Part shown: positions 1-12,480 of the stretch, in pieces
Layout of the letters: each line of letters starts with the position of its first letter
Numbering within the stretch: the stretch's first letter is position 1
Source of the DNA: Gymnogyps californianus
Lineage: Eukaryota > Chordata > Aves > Accipitriformes > Cathartidae
DNA length: 64,000 nucleotides
NCBI RefSeq assembly: GCF_018139145.2
Contig: NC_059472.1
Span: forward strand, 100,886,877-100,950,876
Direction: 5' to 3'
Made by a program: the position numbers and the translations under genes
The notes under the pieces: model-generated
What the model was told of the DNA's origin: nothing
Database searches by the model: none
What the model saw: only the letters and a program-made list of their open reading frames with translations

Positions 1-665
1 AGACTAAAGAAGAGTCCTTTGAGCAATGTGCCACTCACTTCTTGGTGAGTTCACCAGAGCGGTGGAAGCCCTTGACACCACAGACACAGGAGAATTCTCT
101 GTGCCGTACGTGCTCAGGTGTTTGCAGAATGGGGTTCAGCTCAGTAAATCTTTTAGTGTATTTATTTTCACCGTGAACTGTGCTTTCGCTGTATTGTCCG
201 CAAGGTGGGTCGTGTTTCAGCAGCGAGACCAGCAGTGATGAGCCTTTGACATCAATGCCGAGTTTGGCACTGTGGAGGCTGAGACTGACTCCTGTGATTT
301 ACAGCCCTTTTTGAAATAAATTTGCCACCAGATGCCAAAACCAATCACTAGCACTGCTTCAAACTTCAGATTCTGGTTCTTTGATATGTATTTTTGTACT
401 GGAGTTGCTGATTTGTTTTGCTTAGTTTGGTTTTAAAATAAACCATTTTCTAGTATGTGGAAATTGAATACAATATGTATTCAGTCTCTTTGGCCAAAAT
501 CAGCTGGAATTGCTTTGCGTTGCTTCTGGCCAGCACAAAATAAAGAGCTAAACAAGGACATAGTTGTAAAAAAAAAAGAAAGCAAGAAGTTTGGCAGCTG
601 GGTTGGGACCTGTGTGTCAACATGAATGAACACTTGTAAAGGTAGTGCTTTTATAAAATCCAACC
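1..665. other. Left edge, no supported gene
   Basis: Unique AT-rich DNA. A short open frame (26-238, plus) contains a donor-like CTTCTTG/GTGAGT near the left edge, and AATAAA-type hexamers lie at about 316 and 431. The stretch could be the 3' end or UTR of a gene lying to the left, but the translated residues match nothing I recognise, so no coding call is made. Confidence 0.35.
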
Positions 666-684
666 TTTTTTTTTTTTTTTTTTT
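666..684. repeat. T19 homopolymer flanked by direct repeats
   Basis: Nineteen T in a row. The tract is bounded on the left by ATAAAATCCAACC (653-665) and on the right by ATAAAATCTAACC (686-698), which differ at one base. A third partial copy (ATAAAATCTAAG) follows at about 703-714. The flanks resemble a target-site duplication around a bare poly(A/T) tail, but replication slippage explains them equally well. Confidence 0.8.
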
Positions 685-714
685 AATAAAATCTAACCAG
701 CTAATAAAATCTAA

Positions 715-3700
715 GCTGTGTGGCTATGCAAAACTATTCCAAGTGAGTATGTTTCCCCCTGCTTCTAAAATGAAGTGTATATGGGACTTGCTATTTTTAG
801 GTTTAATTTTAAAAATAAATAGGTTTCTCTTTAAAAAACGTTTTGCATCTGTTGCATTGGTGGCATTCTCTAATTTTTGTGAACTACCTATTCTACCGTA
901 TGATATAGGCCACTTATATGAAGTAGGAATATACTATAATGTCTACTGGTTTAGATGAACCCTGGTAAGAAACAGTATTGCCAAAATCTAACAAAAATAT
1001 GTTTAGACCAGTTGCCTCACGCTGGCTATTGCTAGGATACGAGGCTTTTGGATTCCTGATACCCAAAAGGATTATTCACTCTTGGCTTCCCCACATACTG
1101 TACAAGAAAAAGGGAACTATAAATCATACCTTGCAAAACTTGGTCAGGCTTTGATGCCTCAGACTTGCCAAGTTTGTCTTACTATGAAGCAGCTGTTTCA
1201 CACACTGAAGTATAAAAATTAAGTTCTTGAACATGAAGGGAGGGAAAGAGGGCAAAAAGAGGGGCTGACAGTGGAGGTTGTTCCATTACATGTAGGTCTG
1301 AAGGGGCAGTTAATTCCCTGGTGTGTGGTGGTAAGAATTGCCTGTTTTTTTCAACAGGCTGCATATGATCAATGTTCGAATTAAACCACTCTGACAAGGA
1401 GAAGCAAAGACTCCCCCCATCTGGGGGGACTGCGGTGTATGTGTCATCCACCATACACATTGTCGTTGGCTTGTACGGTTTCAGGGCAGCAGGGTGCACT
1501 AGCTTGTATTTATTTGCTTTGGAGCTAAGTATGCTTTAGCAGCTCACAGGGAAATAAGCAGTGGGTCCAGATATAATAAAGGTCTTGTGCCTGCCAGCTC
1601 TGCTGTCCCCAGAGCGTGGCCCCAGATCTCACGTGGCTGCCTCCTTCAACGGGAACGAGTCAAGCCGTCTTTGAATCTGGTGTTTTCTTCCTGCAGTTGT
1701 TTACTTCCAAAAATACTGCTTACAAGACATGTAAACTGGAGGGAATTACATTAGCAGAATGGGAAATCCATATAGTTAGCAGTGCCGTGGTTGACTGGTT
1801 TGTCTTCTTGGCTTACAGTGTAGTGATATTCAAACTGTCAGCCACATCTAAGTTGGATTTAAATGAAAGTGACTCCAAACCGGCATGTAAAATTCAATTA
1901 AATCACTGTGTCAGGTCCTGTATTTGCATTCTGAGGATTGTGACTAAAATAGGTGTTAACGCTATGTATTATTACAGAATAATAGAATTTCTGGGGTCAG
2001 TTTCCCGGTCGAAGATAAACAACAAAGATACAATGTAACGAAGCCTCATTTGGAAATGCAAAGCAGGTGCTGTATCCAGCAGAAAATTGAGTTAATCAAT
2101 AAACTAATTTGATATTTTAAATTCTGAGTAGAGGCTATGCGTTGGGCAGATTTAATGCAGTTTGAAAGACAGTGTAAATTATTAATAACGTAAGTGGGCT
2201 GAATATCTCTATCCATTCATTCATCCTGAAAGTGGGGGACTTACTCCTAAATATTTAACAATAGTTATAACAACTGGCTTATTTTCTTCCTTTCCAGCCT
2301 GTAGGAGGAATAACTTCATTCATTTGTGTCAGTTTTATTTGCGTATAGAAATGTGTTCAAGGGAATCTAAGCTGGAGAAATACATGTCAGTCAGAGCTGT
2401 GGCTGCAGCTTGGTGTTGGTCACAGTACTAATAGATAATACAAGGCAAGCCCAGAGTCTGTGTAGGCTCTGTCTGCATGTCCTACATTTGGTGATGGGTT
2501 TGCCTTTATAGTGAAACACAGATGTTGTGGGAGACCATGGCCACAGAGTGATCGTCCTTCATATAGACCTGGCACAAAATATCAGTGTAGAAACCCCGAT
2601 TTCATTATAGTGATGGAGAGCAGAGAGAAGGGAGCTCGCAAGGAAGGTGGATGTGATTCCTCAAGGTATATGGCTTCATATAATGAGCCAGATCCTAAGT
2701 AGAGAAGAGTGTGGATAAAACTACCTTCCTGCCGCTTTTGGCGTGCCCATGCCTGCTTGTGACTAGGGCAAGCTCAGCTGTCTCGGTTCACCAGAGCATC
2801 CACAGAAGTCTATAAAACATTTTGGTAGCACAAGGTTGCCAGAATTATTAAAGTATTCTTCTTACACCAACATAGGAGTCAGGAGCAGTTACTAAATCTC
2901 TTACACCTTCTGGACTTCATGGCAAAGCAGAGTGAAAGATGCATGGTCCGCTGCATTGCAGCAAAAACACCTGGAGTTCACAGATGAGTGAAATGAGTTG
3001 GTGTGCAACTGGCAAGGTGAGGATCCGTGTCTTACGGTGGTTAAGAAATTCCTAAACTGAAGAGAGAATGTGGTCCCATTTTCTTTCTTTCTTGTATTTT
3101 TTTCTTCTCTCTGTTCTTCTGACCAATAAGTGTTATCTACCTGAGTAGTCTTTTACTTGGCAAATAATTCTGTGTATTTACTATTCTGCAGAAAATTATT
3201 CTCTCTGGTTGATCCCCTTACTCGCTTTTTTTGCAGCACTGGGATTGTCATCCACCTGCTGTCCTCCACTTGAGTCTGAATCTCTCCTTTCCCCATCTTG
3301 CATGTATGTATTTCCTTCTTTATAAACTATTCCCAGAATGAACTATTCTGACTGCTGTGATATTTTGGAGTCTAATATCTCAGAAATATACCCAGAAGGA
3401 TGGTAGAAAAAAATTAAGTGAACAGGCGAAAGAATCTGCTAAGAGACAAGGTGAGAGAAAGATCAATTGAAAAGTGATCCTGATGGTTCAGTATACATGG
3501 GCTAAAGTGCTGAATCTTTGCTGTCACGTCTAAATACAATTGACTCTTCTTCCACCATCACTGATTTTTACATAATCCTCTATTTTTCTGACCTCAGACT
3601 ACATGAAGAGGACCTTTCAAATTTACAGAATTCAAGAAAATACAAGTCCAGTTTTACCAAGCTTCTCAGCTTCTTACATCATCATATGGGAAGCTGCATT

Positions 3701-4516
3701 TGTCATAATGTTCCAGGACCCTGTAAAGCTAAAGTCATTATATTTCATCACAGCATCATTAAGACAGATTAATCTTGTTGGCTTTTGTCAGGTAAAAACT
3801 GTACAAAGCTCTGCTTTGGCTCTTATGGTGTTTTTAGCCAGTCAGTCACGATATTCCTTTCTTTCCATGCATAAAATAGTTTGTGCCTCTTTAGGTGCAG
3901 AGGTCATTTTGCACACTGGGTGTAGCTCCTAAAATGAGCCAGAGAGGAGGGGATATGAGCATGGGGGAACAGCTTCAGGAACTGTTAGGGAACCACTCCC
4001 AGCTAGTTAAAAAATTATTTCCATGTGAGCTAATACTATTCCTAAAGCTCTTAGTGGAAACAGAGTTCAGTATTATCTAGCTACATCTGGAAAGGCTCTT
4101 CTACTCAGAGTAAAATTTTTATAACATGGCTATTCTAGAAGCAAAGTGGAAGCTCTGGTTAGCTTTCAGTCTAGTTCCCAAAATGATCTTACAGCTCTCA
4201 GTTTTTTTTCCCAGCTCTACTAGCATCTGAATTGTAAGAACAAACCAAAGATTTAGACAGTTGTACATGCCTTGTAATTTTTAATGAGTTTTCTGAATAA
4301 CCAGAGTGAACATGTTTCCTGCATGCACAGTTTGTGTTTACGTGTGTGTATTATGCTAAATGTGTTTTATGGAAAGCATTAGAGTACTGAATGCACTTCA
4401 TAAAAAACCCTTTCTCAGGTTGCTTATGATTTCACAGCAATACAGCTTGAACTAGCACTGAAGAGTTTATGAATACCTGATGAACAGGGCAAAGACACAT
4501 CTGTATCTTTGTTAAA
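715..4516. other. Unique non-coding DNA, nothing recognised
   Basis: No repeat family, RNA gene or convincing exon seen. Open frames here (for example 1616-2038 and 3603-3932) are compositionally ordinary, lack recognisable domains and are not bordered by a consistent exon structure. Confidence 0.55.
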
Positions 4517-4545
4517 GTGTGTGTGTATGTATGTATGTATGCATG
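4517..4545. repeat. GT/GTAT microsatellite
   Basis: A short GT run passes into four GTAT-type units and ends in GCATG. It is short and slightly imperfect, as expected for a small avian microsatellite that may be polymorphic in length. Confidence 0.85.
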
Positions 4546-6038
4546 TTGTTCAGCACAGGCACTGATTTTTGTAGGGAGCTGAGCACAATGAACTTTCACT
4601 GAAATCACTGACCACCACAAAAGAATGTTTAAAACTATGCAACTTCTCCATTCTAAAACTTGTTTTTCTTACATAAGAACATCTGAAAAGAGGTAAATGA
4701 CAGGTGGAGAAGCATGTGGGGGTTTTTTGGCTTGTTGGCAATATTATTAATTTTAGAAATGTCAGACAAATTAGAATCTGGCTTTTTTTATTTTTCTGGA
4801 GGAACTTCAGAAGGTCTGAGTGAGGTTTATTGTAAGCATAGTTAACCTTATTCAATCTAATTAAAACATGTACCTTTTTCTCCAAGTCCCTTCGTTCAGT
4901 CCCTCTGTAGGTCTCCACATACTGTGGAATTTTCCAGTGCAGACAGAGCTGTTGTTTTGAATGTAGAATAGTCTGGGAAAAACACACCCCGTTTTCAGTG
5001 GCTTTTCTCCATGATGAATAAATCCATAGAGGGGAACAGGCTTGTGCTTTTCCTTTCCTTACTTTTCTGAAGCATTAAATACAACCTTCAGTGCCCACAG
5101 GCAGCCAAACCCCTGTACTCTGGGTAAGTGGGACGCTTAGAAAACAGTTTGTAGAAGTGACCCTTTAGCAAAGATCTCCTGCCATTTTTGTTGTCTAAAT
5201 AACAGCTATTTTTATTGCTCTTATCTTACATCTCGAGTCAGTGAATCTTCCTGAGAACAGTTCATGTGCTAAACAGCTCATTTATATATATACATACTGT
5301 TAGAGTAGACAGCCACCAAACTTGGTGCTTCCAGAAACTTTGTAGGTAGCTCTGTAGAAATAACGGTGTAAATATAACCTGAAGCAGAAATGAGATGCAT
5401 CATTTTGAGTAGGTGTTAGGCTGAAGTACTGGATGATTGACCTATAAAATGAGGCAAAGCCACTACTTCATCTGAAGTTGTGCCCTTGTGCGCTTCTGCC
5501 TGAAGTCAATTCAAACCTTCAAATAAAATAATTGACCCACTGGATGTAAATCACAGAGGGGAATTCATTCTGTCACAAGTGTATACTTTCTGAACACGTC
5601 AGTAAATCCTCCATCGTTAGTAAACTGATTAGTTGAATGCTTGGTTAGAAAATGTGGAAGAACTGCATTTGGAAAGCACAGGGAAGAGAGAAACACGTTG
5701 CAAGTGTTCATTTATGTTATTTTCCTTGTTGTGCATAATTGGTAGGAATTTGTAGGAAAATTATAGCAGCCCATTGTCCTTCCTCCCTTCTCCCCAAAAT
5801 TAGAGCAGAAGATTGGGTTTTGCTAACCACTAACCAACTGTGATTCTGTACTTTCCTCTGATGCTCTGCCCTGGCCCACGCAGGACTGGCTAACAGCAGG
5901 AGGCACTCATCTCCCAGGTACTCCCAGGAGAGACGTAGATGTATCATGAAGCTAGCAAAGGTGGGGACAAGATCACTCTGCTAGCATTTTCTGGCATTTT
6001 TACCAGGTTTCTGAATAGGTCAGGCTGATGAGAGTCTT
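4546..6038. other. Unique non-coding DNA, nothing recognised
   Basis: A 145-codon minus-strand frame (4,550-4,987) covers part of this stretch, but it has no recognisable domain and no exon-like borders. Nothing else stands out. Confidence 0.5.
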
Positions 6039-6098
6039 AAAAACCAAACAAACCAACCCAAAAACAACAACAACAAAACCCAAAAAAACCCCACACAA
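6039..6098 (+). repeat. 60-base tract of only A and C
   Basis: Every base on the plus strand in this interval is A or C. AAC, AAAC and CCCA units are mixed, including an (AAC)n core near 6,064-6,075. It is probably a decayed AAC/AAAC microsatellite, and its strand asymmetry is complete. Confidence 0.85.
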
Positions 6099-8339
6099 GT
6101 GTTATGAGAGGAAGGAGTCCATGTGCTGTGATAAGGGCTAGTCTTAAGATACTGTGACAGGGAAATCCCCAATCAGATTTTGTAAGCAAGGGCTTCAAAG
6201 GTGGGGGAGGCCAGGGTAGGGTAGTACCAAAAAGGAGTGCCTAACGTTAAAACTAAATTTAATCCTGTCTAAATATTTGGAAACGTCAGATTTAATATCT
6301 CTTGCTGGCTCTGTGTGTACATATGTTGTAATCTCAGGCCAGCACCTGCTTATAGTAGAGAGCCCATTGCTCACAGGTGTCTTTCTGTGCATGAAGAGGT
6401 GCCATTTCAGTATGTGCAAATGCAACTTTTGAAGATGCAGCTTTTATAGGCAAATCTTTGATAAATGTCTTTTGAAGATGGGGCCTTTTTTCCTATGATA
6501 ATTTTAAGAAAAATAGAGAAGGAAAACTTAGTTTAGCTGCCAGTTATGGACTTCAAAAATACTGTTTCTACATTGGGTGTTTAAGGCCCTTGGTACCACC
6601 CCATCACTGAGGCTTATTACTAGAATCTGAACACTGCAAACAGAAAATCAAATTGCACCTTCCATCCTATTTTTCTGCTTTCTCTTAAGCACCTTTAGTT
6701 TTTGGGAATCCTGATATGCAAAGTATAAATCTTCATTGATTGTTGTCATGTATGGGATTTCCTTTTACCATGTTCTCAGCAATATCAGGAGTATGGCCCA
6801 TTTTCCTTCAGTGTGTTCAGATACTAAGTCCAATAAAATATGAAGTCTTGTTAAAGTTTTGATTTTGGAAATAGGGTTGATTTTCTAGACTAAAAAATAA
6901 GTGGTTATGCTCTCCTTTCCATGACTGCTTTCTGTAACACCTCCAGGTTTGTGCCATTTAAATGTTTTTAAAATTTGAAGAGAAATCAGAATGAGAAAAA
7001 TTCTGAGTTAGATTTTCTTTCAGCACTCTGTTTTTTGTACAAACGTTATGCAGCTGTTTAAGCTGCCATGAAGAAGCCATGATTTCAAAGGTGGAAGATA
7101 CCCCAGGAGTCTGGAAGCAGAGAAAACTATGTGGGTTAATTTTTTCCATTTCCCCACAGGAAAGCCTTCTGGAACTGAGGTCTAGACAGAGGACTTCAGT
7201 GCAGACAGAAGCTTAGGCAGTAATACAGTACAGTCTGTGTAAACTTTTTGCTCCAGCTAAAACCTCCCAGTAGTACAAGTTGTAGCTGTACCCAGATCCG
7301 TCACTCAAATCCAGACCGTGGGCCACCGTTAGCACTCCAGAGTTACGCTGCCTAACATTCAGTTTAGACACAACTCCTTTAGAAAGCCTACTACTGAGCT
7401 GTGATTCAGTGCTTCGTATTGTTTCTTACTCTGAGATATGTGATTAAAAGAGAAACACCGTCACTCTCTAACTAATTGGTATAAAGGGTAACGCTTTATG
7501 GCCAGGAGTGGAATTTCGGAAAAGGAGAGGGGAAAAACAAGGACCCATTTAGTTTTCCATTAAGAAACCGCGTAGTGATATTCAGAGGGGAAGACACAAC
7601 AGTTCCTATAAGCAATGAAAATATTTCTTATTTTTATTATAAAAACAACAACAAAAACTTGATGTCATGTATGTACCAAGACACGTTTTGTCATCGCTCT
7701 GTCAATACCACCTTTGTTGTGATCTACAAATGCAGATAATGTAGTCGTGTAAATGTGCCTTTACATTATTACCACTCGTTATGGATCATTTACCTAAAGT
7801 GCCTGTGGAGTGGAGGTTCTGCAGGCTTCTGGGCTGGTTTTGGTGTAACTGGTTTGCATGGATTTTAAAGGGAAGAGATGACATTAAAAAACCAGTGTAT
7901 GAAAAATGCAAATATTTGGGGGAAATGGAAAATTGTGAATCCATGTGACAGCAGACTCCTTAGTGGAACTGAGTTAGCCCCATCTGTGCAAGCAGGCAGT
8001 TCACTAGAAGGTATGAGCAATAGTGAGGACAGAGGTTTTTCAGGCTGATGATGGCAGGTTCAACACATCCAGTGTTCCTGTCGATGTCAGTATTTTTCAG
8101 CCTGAGGGAAAATGCAGCCTGATGCAAACTGCATTAGGATTGAGGCACTCAGATGGGAAGCATTTTTATCATCAGTCTATTTCATGGAATGAAAGGAGAA
8201 GACCCACTGTGACATGCTGGGATATATGTTGTTAATTGCTCGTCATAACAATTCTGTTTCTTCAGTAAGATCTCTCTTTTCCCTTACCTCCTCTCCCTAT
8301 GAAATGATCTTGTCAATATGGAGAGAGCAACCCTGAGGA
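6099..8339. other. Unique non-coding DNA, nothing recognised
   Basis: AT-rich unique sequence with small A-rich patches (for example about 7,633-7,660). No repeat family or exon is recognised on either strand. Confidence 0.55.
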
Positions 8340-8540
8340 ATCTATAATTTAATGAAAAATTGCTGTTGCCATGGCATAGAGAGAGTTCTGATTTTATATT
8401 GAAATAATTTCTCAGTCTTCATTTGCATTCCCTGACTCTCTAAACAGCTATATCAGCTGTTAGGATTCAAACAATTAAAAATGCTCTATTATTAAGAAGA
8501 AATTAAAAGAAGTAATCAGCTTAACACAATTCCAGCTCAA
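8340..8540. promoter_or_regulatory. Candidate conserved non-coding element with X-box-like site
   Basis: This block is AT-rich, has no simple repeats and is dense in short motifs typical of vertebrate distal enhancers. GTTGCCATGGCAT at 8,365-8,377 is close to the palindromic RFX X-box consensus. ATTTGCAT, an octamer-type POU site, follows near 8,420. AACAGCT-ATATC-AGCTGTT at 8,443-8,461 is a perfect inverted repeat with a 5-base centre and a CAGCTG E-box in its right arm (8,454-8,459). AATTAAAA and TTAAT-type homeodomain cores follow. Sequence style and motif density are the only evidence. Conservation was not measured and the target gene is unknown. Confidence 0.3.
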
Positions 8541-8890
8541 AAAACCCTTCACTGGCAGCTCACGGGAAAAGCATATTTGTATGCTGTTAACATCCCAAAT
8601 TGGCTTAAGTTAAAATACACCGGGGTAAGATTAAACTGAAGCAAAGACAGTGGAAAAAGAACTAATGTTTTCTTTTCACTGTGAACGATGTGAAATTTCA
8701 TCAGTTTTTGTTGTTAGTATGTCATATGAAAATACTATGCTGAAGCCTACTATGCAGGCTGTTACAATCTCCTAAGTGAGATTCTTTAATATAAATTTCT
8801 TGGCAGCTACTGAATTCCCCTGTTTATTTGACTGAAATGTTTGCACCAGGCTTGCTCTTGTTCCATCTTCAGTGTTTGAACAAGAGAGAA
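8541..8890. other. Unique non-coding DNA, nothing recognised
   Basis: AT-rich unique sequence between the enhancer-like block and a pyrimidine tract. No exon or repeat family recognised. Confidence 0.5.
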
Positions 8891-8910
8891 TTTCCCCCCC
8901 CCTTTTTTTT
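8891..8910 (+). repeat. Short pyrimidine tract (T3 C9 T8)
   Basis: Twenty pyrimidines on the plus strand with a run of nine C followed by eight T. A minor simple-sequence feature. Confidence 0.85.
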
Positions 8911-11900
8911 TAATTCCTTGGTTTTGTGGGTGGGTGTAATAAAGTTTTATAATCCTGATGAACTGATAGTAACTGGGTTGAACTTAACACAAGAAGAGGC
9001 AGATGGTACCTACACCTCCTTTGCTATTCCTAAGACACCTATTGCCGTTGTTCAGCAGCCTCTGCCGTTATCATCTTGGATGTCTGCAGGATAGATGCTG
9101 CAAACTGCACTGCAGCTCACCAGATGATTTTGTGGCATGTGGGGTGGTGCAATCTGTTGTACAACCACCAAGAGCATTGGCCAGCTTTTATGCCCCAGGT
9201 TAAAAAAGCCTAAAACCATAAAAGTTTGGGTCCTGCCCCTTTAAATATCCTGAGCCAAACTTCAGGAAGGTATGGCTGAGGAGTAAGAGTTTGGGTTTCC
9301 ATTTTATTTCTGTTGCTAAAGATTTTAACTCAGAGTACCAGACACAGGCAAGAGATCCAGGCCTTCCTGGGATGCCCAGCTTCAAAGCGTGAAGTCATGG
9401 AGGCTCTCTGCCCTACCTTGTGTGCTTTCTTCGGTGTCCTCTCTCCCTGCTCTCTGGTACACTAGTAATATTTTTGTCTTTTCCTCCCTCTTCCCTTCCC
9501 TTTCCAGAATATCCATTTCACTGTATATTTGACCCTCAATCATTTTCACTTCTGTGGTTGAAATTTACCTCTAGAAGAAAGTCCAAACACCAGCTTGGGC
9601 ACCAAGCACTTCCAGGCACTCCTAAACTTTAAGAGAAGCTAGTCATGCCTGTGCTTTGTGGTCTGGGGCTGTCCCGAATGACATCACTGACCTTGGTCTG
9701 ATGATTTCGCTCCTGCGTGGGTGAACCTCCAAACCACTGTTTTGAAAAGGAAGCTCATTTTGCTCAGGAGGAGGCTGTTCACCCTTAGCATGTGGCATAC
9801 CAGATAGTGTCCATATACCAGGGTTAACATGGCAGTCCTAATGGTTTTCCAACTTGGTGAGTTATGTGCCTCCGAATTTTATCCCACTAGAAAAAGTAGA
9901 GCCAAAGCAGCTTTTAAGGAAAGATGCTATTGTTATTGTTCTCTAGTTCTGTCATCAATATGTGGGACATTGTCCCCATCTGTCTCTTTCTGCACTGGAA
10001 CTAAGAGTGAACTGTGCTCATTACAGCGTCATTACATTTTGTAAGGTGGGTGGCCCATAACTGCATCTCCAAAGCACTATTAAACCCTTGAATTGGAGAG
10101 TAGCCGGGCTAAAAAGCTTAACCAGTTCAAAGGCCAAGTGTGCTTACTTGCAAGGCAATGATGGTCCAAGAATAGTTTCTTTTTTTCTGACTTCCCATTC
10201 GTATTCCCCAGTTTGCCTCCCAGGATGATAGGCCAGCTGATATACAGACGGTTGTTTTATCAGCTATTTAATAGATGGCCTCATGGTGCAAGGTATGATC
10301 TCTTTCCCAATGCAGGATGTCTCCTCAAGAAGGTCTGTCTGCATACTTGGTATAAGATTATTTTTCTAGCCCGCAGCAGTCTCGAAGGCTGAGGTTGTTT
10401 GCCTGGAGATTTGGTTATTATTTGCTTTTTTTTCTAGCCTGCTGCACATCGTGTGGGGTAGAGGAGGAGGAAAAGATGCAGGTGAAAGTCTTTTCGTCTT
10501 TAATGTTTGATGTATAGTTAGTTTTGTTATTCTAACCTCATGCATCCATCTTAGGGTTGATGAAGGGATGGAAAATAACTGTAGAGAAGTACTTTAATAA
10601 ACTTCTCTGCTGTACCCAGTCCATCTCTGAACTTCAAGATTCATGTATGTGTTCCTCTAGTGTCCAAAAATATATTACTACTCCTGCTTCGTATTCCCTA
10701 GTGATTAAGTCACTAGATATTGATGATTGAATTCCTAGTGATTGATGTGGTCAAAAAAAAAAGCTTCCAACAAAGTGCCACCACCTACCTGGAGATACTG
10801 TGTTTCATTTCTATACGGAACATATCCCAAGCTTTTAACTCACCTTGTGAATCCAATTGTAACTTCTTGGGCACCCCAGTACACAATGGCAGCTGATGAT
10901 CTTGCTCTTTTGCCATGCTGGCTCAGCATCACGCTGTGACTAAAATAGGTTCTTCATCAGTCATTTAAGAAAAATATTTTTACTGCCTAGAGCTTCAAAG
11001 CAGAGGTAGTTAAATAAAACATTATATAAAACATAAATTATTCCTGGATTAACATATATGGACAGGTACAACTAATAAGTGCATGCATGCATGTGTCAGA
11101 TATATAACTTTTATAGACATGTATCAGAGACGAGCATGAGTTTGGATTTTTGGTGCTGGTTAGAGAAACGAGATTTCCCTAGTGAATCAATTCCTTGGTG
11201 AAAGAAGTCTTTTTGTAGAAGGCATTTTAAGTGGGATTATTGCTGTCCTTTGTAACGCTGATGAAATCCTCCCAGGAATTAGGTGACAATGTTTGTCAGT
11301 AAGAACACCCAAGTTGTGTCCAAGAGCTAAAATGACTTTTGATCTCTCAGAATTATCTTCTGAGAACCTTTCTTGATTACCTCTGCAAAACCAGACTTAA
11401 CCTTATGTTCTGCCTCCAAAGTCCTTCCTACCTTCTGCTATATGAGTAAATGAAATTATTTTAGATAGGTAAATATCACCCTTTCATAAGAACAAAAAAA
11501 AGTAGACTGTTGTGAGTGTCTGACCCTCCTTTTAGTCTTTTTTCCATTTCTCAGTGAAGCAAACAAAACCATGTGAATCTCAAATACTCATGGGAGGGGA
11601 GAAGGAGGGAGAGGCTGTTGCTTCTTTTTTTTGGATCAAGGAGTAGTGCCCAGAGACACTGAACAGAAAGAGGCTCCCATTGTGCACAAGCTGCACAGAC
11701 ATGTGAAAGAAGCAGTCTGTTGTTTTAATATTACTGTAATAAATAAGTGTATGTATTTGGTAAGTCTGTAGTATGCTGCTGCAAAATCGTTGTTTGTCTC
11801 CCAGTAGCCTTCCAGGAAAAGTGTTAGTACATTTGCATCTCTTGTTCACATCGCTCAAGCTTAGAGCTGTTGCCTTATTAAGTAGAGGAAAATGAGGGTG

Positions 11901-12059
11901 AGTTTAGATTTGTTTGGGAAGCTGACTCCGATGTGTCTTCCTCCCGTTTGTCTGGTATCAGTTCTTGCTAACTGTGTTCTGCAAGGGAATTTCCCTTAGG
12001 AAGTAAGGTTTTTATTGGACTAGTGCATCTCTGAAGTATGTGTAGAGGAAAATAACTCC
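8911..12059. other. Unique non-coding DNA, nothing recognised
   Basis: No repeat family or convincing exon. A small alternating patch GTGCATGCATGCATGTG lies near 11,081-11,097. The open frames here are short and unrecognised. Confidence 0.55.
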
Positions 12060-12480
12060 TTAAGAGCTCCAGCAGGCCTCCCTAAATATTTTCACATGTT
12101 GTATAATACAGGGAATAATAAAATTAAGTAGTGATTATAGAGAAACACATTTTATATATGTTTTTGTTATCCACAAAGCCAGTATTATATTTGAACAAAA
12201 GGCCCTCGCATACAATGTTAATTTTATATTTGTACCTTTTATATGAGAGCACCAAATTTCAGTTGTGTAATGCAGAAATATGGTAATCAGCTGCTTAAAT
12301 ATTTAAATAACGAAAAGCTGTTGATAACATGGTGAGCAATGTTCAAATACTATATGAAAAGTAGCAGAAAATCTGCAGGAAATGTATAATTACACAATTT
12401 GTTAAGCCTTTGTATTTTGCATTGATGAGACATCATCTTGTGTATATATATGTTTGCAAACGAAATCAGATGTTCATCAT
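12060..12480. promoter_or_regulatory. Candidate AT-rich conserved non-coding element
   Basis: A long AT-rich, non-repetitive block with many homeodomain/FOX/MEF-like cores (TAAAT, ATTA, CTAAATATTTT, TATTTAAATA) and almost no CpG. Vertebrate developmental enhancers often look like this, but so does ordinary AT-rich avian DNA. The call is an impression of sequence style, not a measured conservation result. Confidence 0.22.
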
